From assembly GCF_020921035.1 (NCBI RefSeq), contig NC_063154.1:6262001-6326000 (forward strand): a DNA stretch of 64,000 nt, given 5' to 3'. The notes beneath the pieces were generated by a model. It did not search any database. It saw only the letters and a program-made list of their open reading frames with translations, and was not told the origin of the DNA. The DNA is from Rhodamnia argentea (taxonomy: Eukaryota > Streptophyta > Magnoliopsida > Myrtales > Myrtaceae). Every line of letters begins with the position of its first letter. Position 1 is the first letter of the stretch. Position numbers and translations under genes: made by a program. Positions 1 to 13,239 of the stretch are shown here, piece after piece.

Positions 1-870
1 ATTGCTTGTTGGGTTTGGCACTGACAGTGGAATGCATCGTGGAAGCTAATTTACAAGTTCAATCAATTGGTCCCCGATTAGTAGTAACAATGGCATCTGA
101 AAGGATATGGTGTATAGTTTATGTTTAGCCATCTATGTTGCGATAGACGTGCTGGTTGCTTTATGCATGAGAAGTCAATTTTTCACTGATCAAGAGAATT
201 GATACTCTTCTGTGTTGCAACTCAAATACTGGATGGACACATTTCTTACCTGAGAAATAGTTAGATAGTGGAATGGGGATAGAGAGGTAATTTTGCTTAT
301 TTTTGTGATAATCCTTGGGGTGCAATGGAATTTTTATGATGAAGCAGTGCTCTAGATAGACTATAAACTTCTTCTTTGCATCTCATTGGGTAAATATGTG
401 AATTCAGATACGGAAGAATCAAGGGAATAAAAGTTTGATAGATTCTTGGCAATTAAGAATACTTCATCCCAAATTGGTAGCAGTCAATATCTCTGTCCAT
501 CTGAGATTCTGAAGTCTGATTGAAATCTAATAATCATTATACTAAGGGAGGCTAACTATGTGGAATCTGTAGTTTTTGAACACTATACTGGATATGGAAC
601 AAGTGGAAATCTCTCTCTCTCTGAATATGTGTGCTTTGGTTGGCATGGTGTGTAAATTTTCAACTATAAGTTGATTATGGGGATTTCCTATTCCAAGTAT
701 GTAGCTTTAGCCAATTCCTGTTCTCCTTTTGGTATGATAGATAATTATTTTTCCTTTTACTAGTCTATCCTCGGATTTTATCTTGATTAACCTCTTCTTT
801 TGGGAACTCTACATCCTAATTTTGCTATTCTGTACATCTATTCAAAGTGTTCTTTTATCTACTGCCAGTG
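1..870 (+). other. 5' UTR intron / leader region of the DUF863 gene
   Basis: There is no open frame worth calling in this stretch. It ends in a pyrimidine-rich tract and a CAG acceptor at 865-867, placed only 3 bases before the ATG at 871. I infer that the transcribed leader of the DUF863 gene lies upstream, possibly outside the window, and that most of this stretch is an intron in the 5' UTR. The upstream donor was not identified. Confidence 0.5.
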
Positions 871-3800
871 ATGGGAACAGAAATCCAACTGAAAGGCAAT
901 CTTCCTGGACATCACTCAATGAGGGATCTGAATGAGGCTTCCAACAGTTGTAGCTGGTCGCTGTTTAATGGAGAAAGGACCTTGCAGAATGGACATTATT
1001 ACAATGGCTTTTTGCCGGGGCCAGCTGCAGATATTTTTCCTGGATACGGCAAAGATATAGTGAAGCAAAAGATGCTTGAGCATGAGGCCATATTCAGGGA
1101 CCAGGTATGGTTATTGATATACTTGTCTTTGTTGTATCAGATCTTAAATTTGGTTTTCATTTGATATGCAGTGTTTTCATCCTTCATTTATAGATCAGTA
1201 TTATGAATGGACCACTTGATTTAAAAACATGTGTTGGCTTGTGTAATTTTCATGCTTAGAGAGCCTTTCATTAGATAGAGGCATGTAATGCGATTTCGGT
1301 CTTTTTCACTCATGGAGTTGGTTCAAGAATTTTGACTACTTGAATGAAACTCAAGATAAATTGGAGATCACTGACCAACACATTAGAGAAATCATGGATT
1401 ACCTCTCCAAACTGTGGTCACGCATTGCTTTGACTTTGTAAGTATATCTAAATTTTGCGCCATGTGGACTAAAAAATCGATTGTATCTGTCATCATCCAG
1501 GTATATGAACTACACCGTCTGTACAAAATACAGAAGGACCTGATGGATGATGTTAAAAGGAAAGAGGCACTAAAAGCTCGGATGCCTGTTGAAACATCAC
1601 TAGCATCAAGCCCTTTAGTGTCTCAAATTACATGTGAAGACAATCGGAAATGGCAAATCCCGAGCTTCCCTGTTGCAAACCCCAGTTACGCTGGGCCATC
1701 TGCGGAAGGAATCCATTCTCCTGTCAATTCTATGAAGGGACATAGCATGCCACCTGCTACTTTTGCTTCTCCAAATGGAGATATCTTCAAGACTTCTGAG
1801 ACGCCTGATTCCAGACCCTTAAAGGTCAGGAGAAAAACGTTTGACCTGCAACTCCCAGCTGATGAGTACATCGACACCGACGATCAAGAGCAGGTTGACC
1901 ATGGGAAAGACATGTCAAATTTTCCTAATCAAGATTGTAAATTTGCCTTTCACAATGCTGTAAATAAAATTCGCGGAGATAGTGGGAAGACCAGTGTGGG
2001 ACATGCTTCAGAGTCTGGTTTAAATGCCAAAAAACGGAATGTGGCTGACCTGAATCAACCTATTGAGGTTGATGAAATTAGTGCTTCACCATATATTGAT
2101 CTTGAGAGTCATGGTTTCCCTCATGGGGAGAACCGAGTTCAGGAACACTCTTTTAAGCCAAAATCAATCAATCTAGCCTTACCTTATGACGATGCTCAAA
2201 GCTCTCATCGTGGAAGCAATAATGGGACTCTATTCAATTTACATCAGGTCAGCGAGAGGAATGGAAGAGGGTTGTTTTCGCACATGCTTGAAACTGGTAA
2301 GGTTTTCTTTGGTGTAGCAATCGGGCTTCTTGTTGCATACGCTTATGCTTCTCTTCTCATGATTTTCTCACTTTTTACTTTTTAGTCTTTAAAATTTTCT
2401 CTTCTTGCATAAAAGCATCTGCATTGTACAATTTTCATGCTGCTTTGTCCGCACTTCTTTGCCTGCCTGCTTTGTCAAATGTCAAATGGCCTCCTTTGTT
2501 TTTGGTGATTTTTGTTATACAGACCACAGAGATGGTTGCTCACCTGGAATGGTTGCCCCCATAATAACTTTAGCGGTGACTAATATCTGGATCTTTGAAA
2601 TGCTAGAGAATGTGCATATAGACTATCATGATTAGACAGGCTACTTGTGCGTGGCTCTTGTGGGTAAGATGTCAAATATGCGCGTATGGATGGCAAGATT
2701 GTATGTTCAAGTGCTTTTAGTTGAATGACATTCTCACTTTATGATCTTATACGCATTTTGGCTGCAATTCTGGAGTCAATGACCTCTTCGTCCACAGGGG
2801 ACATCAAGGGCAAGAAATCTACTTCTCATGGTCTCCATATCCATGGTTTGCTCAAAGAAGTCCATGACGCTCCTTACAATCCAACTGATCAAAGTACAGT
2901 CAGTGAAAGCAGAGAGAGGACCATTTGTGGCTTAGAAACCTCTGTAAATGCTCAGCGTCCAGAATCAGTAATGTCATCCTTGGAAAAAGCAGGCAAGTCA
3001 AGCCAGAAGTCACTTCCATTTCAAATGCATCCACGCATAGTTTCATCCAGTACCCACAGCACAAGTACTCAACCAGGAGATCGGAACCATGCAATATACG
3101 GTGACAAGTGGCATGAGGGGGATGTTAGACCTAACAGAGGATTTGCGAAGGAATTGCTCAATCAAAATGGCTTTAACAATGTGTCTTATCTGGATTCCAG
3201 GGAACTATCCAGCCGCCTCCCAGTACTTAACTATGACCATGTTAAGTCTTTCGGCGATAGAAAGCTACCCTCAAAGGACTTTGTTGATCACACTTCCGCT
3301 AAATATCATGGATGTTCAAGTTCCATTAATGCTAACACTGGAAGAGAGGTAGATCTGAACAGAGTACTTGGAAATGGTACATCTAATAGCTTGGTTCTGC
3401 CACAAGGGGGTGGAATCACAGATGCGGAAAACAAAAGAGAGGACCATGTCGTGATGCTGCCTTGGTTGAGGGCTAAAACAGCTTGCCAGAATGAGGTCAC
3501 TGTGAGAAGCGAGCTGAATTCCAGAGGATCAAATTTGCATCAACCTTCATCTTCTATTTGCTTGACCAGTCCGACTCAAATGTTATCTCAGAGCTCAAGA
3601 TCAGTTTTGTGTTCCAATGAAATTGATGCTAAGAGGAGTGATTTTGGCGCATTTTCAAGTAATAAAAAGATTCTTGGGTTTCCAATATTCGAAAAGTCGC
3701 CTTTTTCAAAGAATGATTCATTTTCTCTTAACTCACCATCTGCATCTCTTCCTCATTTGTCCGAAGGTGAAGTTGTGGAAAAGGAGAGGAAAGTGAGATT

Positions 3801-4872
3801 ACTCGACATTAATTTGCCCTGTGATTCTATATCTGAGTTTGGTAAGATGACTCCTACAGGAAACCCTGCCGTGCAGAAAGGAATAGCTTCAACCGTGAGC
3901 TCTATTAGGCATCAAATTGATTTGAATCTATGTGTGAGTGATGATGAAACTGTTGCGATGCCATCGGTTTCCACTACTTGTACCAATGGAAAGCGGATAT
4001 CTGGGATAGATCTGGAGGCTCCTGTGGTTCCAGAGAGTGAGGAGATCATTTTTGATGTAGAGTTTGCGGAAAAGGAAGGTGAAAGATCTACACACTCCTT
4101 ACAGCAGGAAAATGGACATCCACGGAATGAAATTGTGAAAGTAGCAGCAGAGACAATAGTTGCCATCTCATCAGCCAGCCATCAAAATTATCTGAACAAG
4201 ATAAACAGCAGATCACCCGAGTCTCTGGAGGACCCACTCAACTGGTTTGCTGATATTGTTCTCTCTTGTGGTGATGGCATGGGAGGCAGGCTAGAAGCTG
4301 CTTCAAAAGCTATAAACAGACGGTATGACGAAGATTCCTCATCGGAAGAGACAGATTACTTCGAGTCCATGACACTGAAACTGACAGAAACAAAGTCGGA
4401 CGAATACCTGCCTAAACCATTCATCCCCGAAGCCCTCAAGGTCGATGAATCTGCTGCAGCCACTTCAACACCAAGTCGTCCCCGGCGGGGACAGGTGAGA
4501 AGAGGGAGGCAGCGGAGGGACTTCCAGAGGGATATCCTTCCAGGCCTAGCTTCTCTTTCTAGACATGAAGTAACCGAAGATCTTCAGACTTTTGGAGGGC
4601 TTATGAGAGCAACTGGCCATGTGTGGCAATCTGGATTGATGAGAAGGAACTCTAGAACTGGCTGTGCAAGGGGGAGGCGGCGGTCCACTGGTAGCCTCTC
4701 TGCTGCAACATCTCTGGGTCCCAAGTGCACTCCATTGATACAGCAGCTGAACAACATAGAGGTGGGAGTTGGGTTGGAAGAGAAGAGCCTAACTGGATGG
4801 GGAAAGACTACAAGGCGACCTCGTCGGCAAAGATGTCCGGCTGGTAATCCTCCATCACTTGCTTTAACATAA
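871..4872 (+). CDS. DUF863 family protein (plant-specific, probably nuclear)
   Basis: Exons 871-1104, 1501-2296 and 2798-4872 join in frame to 1034 residues. The family is plant-specific and has no settled biochemical role. Seen here: the family N-terminus (MGTEIQLKGNLPG, then SMRDLNE); the charged helix VYELHRLYKIQKDLMDD just after intron 1; a long serine-rich, probably disordered middle; and the conserved C-terminal blocks DPLNWFADIVLSCGDG, RRGRQRRDFQRDILPGLASL and GWGKTTRRPRRQRCPAG. Three EAR-like motifs (ADLNQP near residue 260, DINLP near 680, IDLNL near 717) are of the type that recruits TOPLESS-like corepressors, so a role in repression is an inference. Intron 1 splits the family at IFRDQ/VYELH. 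The ATG at 871 is chosen because the family begins with MGT and the splice acceptor sits just before it. No breaks were seen. Remembered relatives are At1g69360 and At1g26620. Confidence 0.9.
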
Positions 4873-6302
4873 TCCTGATAACAGGCTCGCTTTAATTACT
4901 CTGATTAGATGGAATTGTGGAGTACAATCCATGGTTGGGAGATGAAGGGATGGTATGGCTGTGAGGATTCTGTTTGTACATTCTTCACCAAAATTTGATT
5001 CCGTGGAGTCTATTGTTGGCTACCAAACTCTGTATTATTCGTGAATAATGCTGCGGTATTCTTGTCGGGATAGCATTGGCATGTCATCATTTTCGCGTCT
5101 CCACCGTTTGTCGCCTCAGTAGAAGACCATGTGCTTGGATTCAGTGTATGATTTTCTTGTAAGGAGTGCATTGGCTCTGGGCGATTCGATTCACTTGTTT
5201 AGTCTTTTCCGATTGGGTTGTGATGCCTGGATGAGCAGTGAGACTTTAATACAGGATGCTAAGACATGGAAGTTGGAAGCTAGAGAGACTTTTTCTGGTG
5301 GGATTTTTCTTTGGAGTTGTTTCAGTTCCGTCCTCTTGACTATTGTGTAGATCATAGAAAGGGACCGGACTAAAAAGGGTAAAGTAGAACAAGAGACTGC
5401 TGTCCGAAACCGACCCTACCCTACATTTGAGGATGGGTTTGGCATTGTTAAGGTGGCCATGGCTGTGTTTTTCACCTCTTGTTTTTCCATTTCTTCTTCT
5501 TCTTCTTTTTTAAAGTTTTCTTGGGAAGGAAAGTGCCTGGTGGGTAAGTTGTGATCGCCCCTGCCGGAATCGATTCTCGCAAAGGTGGTGCTGATTTTCG
5601 GCAAAGCAATTTATCTTAGTTCCTGTGGCCTGCAACTGATGTGCCAAACCAGTGTCATGTTGTATATGAGAGAGCGTTGGAACAGGAGAGGCATTTCCAA
5701 CAGTAAGGACAACATCGAGGGACAGTTCGGTACTGAAGCTCAAGCCATGGCCTTTTGACTGCTGCATGTTGCGTTTTGGGATGTAATGTCCTGCTGATGT
5801 AAGAAACAGAAAGTGGTGAACAGCATCTGAACCATGGGACGTATATTACAGAACTAGTGCTTAAGTTTGTGCCGAAGCATTTGCTGGACTGTCTTACGTT
5901 TCTCTACTATATGCATGCATCATGTAGATGACGTAATAATGCTATCGATTTTTCTGGTGTCGAGCCAACCCAATACGATGGTGTGAACCCACCCAGCATC
6001 GGTCGTGAGTCGCGACTGCTTAGAACCACTCCTCCATGAATAGGTTAGGTACTGCTGGGTGCCAGTGCCTTGACCACCAGCGTACCAAAGACTTTCCTTT
6101 GAGGAACACGATGATGGGTCGAACACGATGATGGATCGAACACGCTCGAGAAGTACATTGTTCCGCTACAACCTGGGAAGAATCTCCATTGGATGAAATT
6201 CAATCAAATCACGTGTGAAATCTTCGCGTTGTGTTACACTCACTCAAAAGTACTCCAACTTGCACTCAATTTCGGGTTTATTGTTTCTCAGCGTGACACT
6301 TA
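4873..6302. other. 3' flank of DUF863 and intergenic DNA
   Basis: The first few hundred bases are probably the DUF863 3' UTR. Beyond that are only short, unsupported frames, including a CT-rich patch near 5480-5510. I recognise no gene or element here. Confidence 0.4.
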
Positions 6303-6600
6303 TGGATTAATTTACTTGAGGAATTATTTGTTTTGACCCATCTCATATGTAATCTCATAGTTTTGTCTTTTGATATACAGGTAGACACTTTCTCACTAAT
6401 CTTGTTATGCCACAAGAATTGTTTGTGAATTAATTCCGATTTCACATATATAATTTAAGATCGCTTACTCCTTATTCGGTATTCAACTCGTTAATTCCCG
6501 CCCTATTCGCCATCCTATAAGCCTGTGATAGGTAGTCGTTCTATGTTGGGACTCTCTCGCCCCGACGATCATTCCACCCCCTCGGCAGGGTTGTTTGGTG
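6303..6600. repeat. Dispersed repeat, copy A (partner at 32.73-33.01 kb)
   Basis: This segment resembles 32727-33012 in the same orientation. Shared blocks in the same order include TTTTG(A/T)CCC(A/G)TCTCATAT, a TTAATTCCGATTT block, TTCGCCATCCTA(T/A)AAGCCTGT, and a CGATCA block followed by a CCCTCG block. The copies are old and diverged. No coding sequence or clear terminal repeats are visible, so the class is unknown; it could be an LTR or a non-autonomous element. Confidence 0.6.
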
Positions 6601-7402
6601 TATAAATGTTCGCTATTATCCCAATAAAGAGTTGACAATGGTCGAGGCGGGAGCAGACGGCAGGGTAAAGATGTAATTTTATCCTATCCTTTTAAGAAAA
6701 AACGAGGAGGACGTTCACGCGCGGAGCATGGCGCGTGGGGGACGCCAAGGGAGGCGATTGGTCGGGGGATTCTGCGATGTTGGGAGTGGGGAGTTTTATA
6801 TCATATGATTTTGCTTTGGTACGGAGAGAGAAAAGTCAGAAGATGCGTCTCTGTCGGCGTCCGAAGTTCGCATCTGGTCGTTCATCCAAGGTCAAAGTTC
6901 AAGATTCTCTCTCCACCAATCACAATCTCTCTCTCTCTAAAATATTGCAATAAAATAATTGGGTGGGCCCACTTGTCTGTTCCCCTTTCCTTTCCCGGGG
7001 GCGTCTCTCGTAGGCTTCTTCTCATTTTTGGATTTTGTCAGGCAAAAGAAAAATTAAATGACCAAACTTATTATACGTGATCAAATTTTAATTTTTTTTA
7101 AAAAAAGAGAATATTTTCGTTAATATTTATCAAACAAAAATTTTCCCAATATTTTGTTAATCCTATGTTTTCCCTTTCGGCTTTGTGGAAAATTCATTAA
7201 AGACCTCTTGGACAATTTTCATTCGCAAAGTCACTTTTCTGACGCCCTTGCTCCGTAGAAGTGTTTCGTCAATCTCTTTTTCTCTTTGTTTTCCCATTAC
7301 AATGATTGGTCGCCCTCTAAATACCAAAATGGAGGACGACAACAACACCACCACCATTTTGCAACCTCTACCCTGGCCAATTATGGGGAAAAAAAAATGA
7401 AT

Positions 7403-8231
7403 ATATGCACCGAAAGTTTTAAAACTTATCACGAAAGTATAATTGAGTCCTAAAATTTACAAAAAGTACATTCACGTCCTAAAATTTATCAAATTGATGC
7501 AATTGAATCATTCTGTTAACCCCGTCCATTTAGACTAACAAAAAATGCCAAAGTGGCTTTTTTAAGATAGTTTTTTTTCGCCTACGTGGCGATGACACAA
7601 CATTGTTGGCTTAAATTCTGATTTTTTAACCAATATATTAATCAAATAAAATTAAAAAATGTATTCAAAAAATGCAAAAGGGCCGACGAGGGCCGGCTAC
7701 CTTCACCGACCGCAGGCAAGGGCCTAACGACTCTCCACCCGAATCTAAGCAAGGGTAGCTGGCCCTCAACTAGACTGCATTGAGGGCCACTACAATTGGG
7801 CAAGGGTCGTTGGACCATCAAACGAGATCGGTGAGGGTCGCCGGCCCTCGCTAAGGCCCTAGAAACCCTCGACGATCCTCGCCAAGCCCCCATCGGTCCT
7901 TTCCGATGACGGGGGTGGCGATAGCAAGGGCGTCCTTGGGGTTTTTTGTTTTGTTTTTTTATACAATTTTTTTTAATTTTATTTGATTAACATTTTGTTT
8001 TAAAAATTAATATTTAAGCCAAAATGACGTCGTTTAGTCTTATGTTTCACGTTTTAGCCACGTAGGTGAAAGAGACTAATAAAAAAGGCCACGTTTGCAT
8101 TTTCGACAGAATTAACGAAAAAACTCGATTGCAACAATTTGATAAGTTTTTAGGATTTAATCGCACTTTTTGTAAGTTATAGGACTAAAATGCACTTTCG
8201 TGACAAGTTTTAAGACTTTCGGTACACATAA
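7403..8231. mobile_element. Foldback / long-TIR non-autonomous element, 829 bp
   Basis: The two ends are inverted copies: the left end reads GCACCGAAAGTTTTAAAACT and the reverse complement of the right end reads GTACCGAAAGTCTTAAAACT. Similarity continues inward for well over 100 bases, and weaker complementarity extends each arm to about 250 bases. The centre (about 7680-7960) is GC-rich with repeated CGAGGGCCGGC-type words and has no open frame. I see no transposase, so this is a non-autonomous DNA element. The other long-armed elements at 38.4, 50.6 and 61.7 kb have the same architecture. Confidence 0.7.
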
Positions 8232-8964
8232 AAAATTAAAACCAACAAATCGCAATGTAAAGATAAAATGACCAAGGTGGTGCAAAAGCTAACCTTGAAA
8301 AACTGTCAAGTCTCTTTTAACTTCTAACTAATGGACCGACCATACCAATTACACAGTGCAATTGCTGATATTTGAGGTAGAAAAATGTATGGTAGTGCTT
8401 CCTAAATTGATGAAAATAAGACCCATTTTGCAATCCTATAGATCGTAGGTTTTGTCATGAATCTGCTAAATCTACGTTCCACAATACATCCACCCAACCA
8501 TTCGCACTATGGATGAACATATTCTAAGCCTGCCAATTCCGGCAAACTAGTGATATTCGACATTCCACTTTGGATGAAAGAAGTAACTTCTCATTAGCAC
8601 GATAACACCGATGCTAAGTAGTAACTGCGTACACGCAAAGCAACTAGCAAACCAATGTCATTGATGCCATTCAGAGTTACTCACAGCGAAACAACCGCAA
8701 GCTAAGAGCGAAACGCCTCCTACTTCACCCCAACAGTTGCAATATGACACCCGCTGCACTGGGAGCTCTGTATCAACACGCTCCATGCCCAATTGAGGTA
8801 CACGAAGCTACCTGCAGAAGGGAAAAGTCCGTATGAGTGATCGCCTGGCAACCGACACTGAGGAGTTAACTAACATTGCATGAACGACTTTTGACCTCTT
8901 AGTCTCGGTCACCTGAACACAAATTGACAGACACAGTGGCAAGCAGCAGCTCCTCGTCACCCAT

Positions 8965-11900
8965 TCAGGCATTGTTTCCATCCTTTTGATCTTCTGGGTT
9001 GATGGGCAATTCATGTCGAGGCCGATTGTACTTTTCGCGCAGCTGCTTAATTGGGATGAAATCTCCAGCGCTATCCATCCCGTAAAACAAGATGGAAATA
9101 TAGGGATGGTCAAACCTATCCTGCAGATGAATCAGAGTAGCCAACACAAGTCAATCAAAAGGCTGTCAAATATGTGGTGCGAGCATGATTCCAAACACAC
9201 ACACACACTTTACCTTGTCTGGCTGGTCAGGAGCTACCAAATTCTCCTCGGGTACTGCAACATAATGCAAAACTTTCATCAGTGGGCAGGCAATAAGGAC
9301 GCATCAAGAGAAGAAACAACAGTATCTGGACAGAGCAGAACCAGCAAAACTACTTCATAAATGGGACACCATCAACAAAATCAATTACTGCTTAACTGAA
9401 TGTGGTTTATATAACTGAGCAGTACCGTATGTTACTAGTAAGTTCGGATCCTCGTATACATCAACCAAAACCTGGACAAGAGAAGTAACTGGAGTAAGGC
9501 ACTAAATTCATCATATTACTAACTCTTGTTCAAGCATTTGAGATTAAAGGCACAACCGGAGAAGTAACTTTGCCGATGGCAGATGTCACAGTAGTATGAA
9601 TGAGCAGTCGTTCTATAGACTGCACAAAACTAAAACTCACTGGCAATATAACCCTTCCAATAACTTAATATGTGTTACATGCCTTCTATTGGACATTCAA
9701 CAAAAATAATTAGGTGGCCGCAAAGCTAACAACAGCAACGCTCATTCCCTGCTTTATATAAGGAGAATTGTTTGAACTTCAAATACTTGCTTCTTTGTTT
9801 GTGATGCAAATTACTTGGAAAAATAGGCCACACTTCACAGCATCCACATGCTGCAAACCTGCTTATCAACGTACACAAATATAGACCAGACCACTCATAT
9901 CTAAATCCCTGCCGATAGGAAGTCCCATCAACACCTAATTAGATGGCACATATTCTTTTAACTGTTTTTGCCAGAAGATGACTGCAATTCATTTCTTTTT
10001 GGCAAACACATTTGTTTTCATACTTTACAGTGAAACACAACTTAGCCAAAATAAAGTCTGAACAGATGCCTTAGCATGGTGCCAGAGAAAAAAAAGCCTC
10101 ACATAATGGGCAAGAAATTTATTGAATTTGCCTCTCAAAGGACTTTTGTTTGGAGGATGATGCACATAAAAGGAAAGTCTGCTGGTCAAGAGCTGCTTTG
10201 AGCACGCCAAGACTCTCAATCCAGGTTACATAACATAAGCTCATAATTACGATGGGAAAGTGTCATGGTATTCCATTTGTGTAGTGATGTTGCACCATCA
10301 ATAGACTGATAACCTGGTAAAATGGCTGATTGGAACCTCTAGCCAACTTTTGAATCTGAGCAGCTTCCACCCAAGAAGTTGACTCACAACACACGGGATC
10401 CATCCCACAGACAACAGCTCGATATCCTGATACCATAATACGAACTTTCAGAAACACAAATATTGAGAACTAGCAATCTGCTTGACATTCGATACTGTAA
10501 GTGCGTCTACAGCATATAGTTAATAGGAAACTCATCTAACACATTCCTCTAGCAAGTAATTTAGTTTGGGAGCAACAAGTTTTACATATCAGAATCGAAA
10601 AAATGAGTAGGAATAAGAGAACATGAAGTTTCACAAGATTTCATCAGAAGTGCCTCTTACACATTGAAGAATGACACACTGTGGGATAGGAGTCCAAATA
10701 TTCACAAGAAAACACACAAATTTCTCATGCTATTTCCCAAAAAAATGACTAGCACAGGGATCGAGCAAACATAAATAACACAGGGTGGAGAAAAGGTGGA
10801 GCAAGGCACTTATATTTAACATATAAATGTGCTGACAAGATGAAAGAACTTACTGAGCTGCCCTTATATGCACGAAAGATATGTTCTCACATGAATTTTC
10901 TTTTTATAATTGATAACCTAGAGATAAATCCTAGAAAATCAGAGGGTGATTATTAGCTCTGGTTGGTTTCCCTAAAATGTTCTCACGTGATTTTATTAAA
11001 GTGATAGACAAATAACGATATAATGAAGGGTGTGTAGATCGTCTACCGAATACTTTATGCTTCACTTTCTGGCCCAAACGAAAAGCATATTCCGCATTCT
11101 CATATGCCAGAGCTTTGGCTGATGCAGCCAATGAATCTGCCTCCAAATTGGAAATTTCATCTCGCAACTTAGATGCCAATGCATAATCCTCTCTCTCAAC
11201 TGCTTTCTGCAAGTCTGCACTGCATCAGAGCAAATGATACAATTCTGAAGTATCATAAAGTTATAAGGGAGGAGAAAGTAAAACACCCTAAGGAGAATAT
11301 AAAGAAAAGATAGATCAAACTGACCGTAACCGGATGATGCTTATGGCCTTATCTTGAGCTTCACTCTTTGAAGATCCCCTTTTAGCTTCTTGCTGCCTGA
11401 TAACTTCCTCTTCAACCTTCCAAGCAGTATGCCTCCTCATGTCAGAATAAGGATGCACAAACACACCGCCGAACTCAATGTATAGTGTTCATGATGAAAG
11501 AATCTAAAAGGTTATAATGCAAACAAAAATGTTGCACAACTAATATCCTTTTTCCAATAATCAATCAATGGAATAAAAACTCCTCATGAAGATAATTGAT
11601 AGATAACCAGAAAAAAGATTTCACCTCCGTAAGCTTGTTTCTCAGTTGTTGTGCAATATCGTACTGCTCCAAATTCAGCGCATACTGCCATTTGACAACA
11701 CAGACGTTGAGAAATATGCGAACGCCAAAAAAATGCAGTACTACTTTACAGACTGTACATGTCCAAATATCAAACATTTTTTTGAAGCTTTTCTTTTTCA
11801 GCAAACAATAGAGTTGCAGAATGATCAGTAATTTCCCCAACTGAGCATATCAGAAAAATCAAACTTCATACATCCCAAATCCCCAATCTTGAATCTCTGA

Positions 11901-12473
11901 CCTCTGAAAAGCAAAATCTTCGGTGAATATCGCCAGACTACTTGACGACTGCTATCATAATGTGCTAAAATAAATCACTTTCTCACTGTTTTCTAACACC
12001 CTTCAGAATGACCAATATATTACTGGGGCCATTTCGCATCTAAAACAACTGCCTTTGTCATACTAAACAAGAAAACAATGACATAGCATGCAGTCCGATA
12101 CTAAAGTATCCCCAATTCAAATTCTTGAGTGAAGTTGAAACACCTGTACACGAGTTGCCAGGTCCAGCTGGAAAAAGAACATGAGTATATCTTCATTGGC
12201 ACTTTCGCTCTGCTCTGCGCTTGCATCCAACCCCTTTTCACCCCCTTTAAACAGCCATCCGGCTCTGACTGCAACTTTTCTTTGGCTTGTTCCAATAAGG
12301 TTGTCAGAAAAGGGAAAACTCTGCATGCACCGACACTGACGAGACTGTCCATCTGAACCTGAAGCGGCGAATGTTCTCTTTGTCAAGTCGAATTGCCTCC
12401 TCCACGATGAATCCGTCGCATAAGCTCCACCCTTTGCAGATGCTGTCGCAGGGCTCAGCGACAGAGCTAGCAT
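8965..12473 (-). CDS. CLPF: Clp protease adaptor ClpF, chloroplastic (UVR + YccV domains)
   Basis: Eight coding exons (complement of 12144-12473, 11625-11684, 11325-11416, 11047-11219, 10314-10426, 9426-9471, 9214-9254, 8965-9120) give 336 residues. ClpF works with ClpS1 as a binary adaptor delivering substrates to the stromal Clp protease. Seen here: a Ser/Ala-rich N-terminus fitting a transit peptide; the signature ESANEDILMFFFQLDLATRV; a UVR-like helix pair (LEQYDIAQQLRNKL, then DLQKAVEREDYALASKLRDE); and a YccV-like domain from RLGQKVKHKVFGYRAVVCGM through FDHPYISILFYGMD to the C-terminal KYNRPRHELP. The start is the ATG at 12473. The frame runs further upstream only through a GTG codon and is closed by a TAG, so no earlier ATG is possible in this exon. 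The expected Arabidopsis counterpart is At2g03390. No lesions were seen. Confidence 0.93.
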
Positions 12474-12536
12474 TCTTTTGGCTACACAAGGCAAGTGCGG
12501 CACCTAATCCAATCCGTTACACAGAAGTTTCTGTAT

Positions 12537-13176
12537 CTGCAATCCAAAAGAAAACCACGTAAGAGACCATACAAAAATCACCTCATCCCCTCAGCGGATT
12601 CCAGTATCAATCTTAAGCCCAGCTGAGTTCGCTCGGAGAGTTCCATCATTTTTCATTAGCAATTCAACTAATTTTCAAACTAAAAGCGAATCAATGCCGT
12701 ATCTTGATCTCAGCTGAAACCGATACTGGTGCAGCCGCAAAGCCTCAACCCATCACAATTCAACTACTTTCCTTCCATGAATCGAACGACTCGACCGCAT
12801 TCGGTTGCCAGAGAACACCCCACCCCACCCCACGCACACGCCGAATTTAAACAAATGCCACGACAACCATCTCCGGATTCAACAAACAGAGGCGAAAGAA
12901 CATGAAGCGCCGGTTACGTTTCGGCTGAATCACGAACCCCAAAAATCAACCCAAGAAAAGAAAGGCAGAGAAATCAAGAACCTAAGACAAGAACACCAGC
13001 GACGGTAACTTCACATTCTACACCAAACCCGTTTTTCTTTCCCCCCGGGGAAACAAACGGAACCGCGATTGAACCGAACGGAGTGGTAAGCAAAACCGAG
13101 AATTCGTACGGGACGGAAAAAGGAAGAATCGCATGAATTCAAAGAAAAGGTTTTGATAGGACTTGGGAGTACTCAC
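12537..13176 (-). other. Predicted 5' UTR intron of ClpF
   Basis: On the minus strand a strong donor (TTCCTG then GTGAGT, exon ending at 13177) is followed by an acceptor (TTTGGATTGCAG, exon resuming at 12536). The exon upstream of 13177 has no ATG. Splicing would join a noncoding leader to the coding exon about 60 bases before the ATG. This is inferred from splice-site quality alone. Confidence 0.5.
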
Positions 13177-13239
13177 CAGGAAGGCAAGAGTAGCTCTGGC
13201 GAGCTCAAGCTTCGTCCGCACAAATAACCAAATGAAAAA

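Noticed and set aside
1414..1500. Coding extension upstream of DUF863 exon 2
   Set aside because: It is the end of intron 1: the acceptor CATCATCCAG precedes VYELHRLYKIQ, and the open frame continues into the intron by chance.
12474..12503. Upstream extension of ClpF starting at a GTG
   Set aside because: Plant nuclear genes start at ATG. The codon before the GTG is TAG, so the ATG at 12473 is the first possible start.
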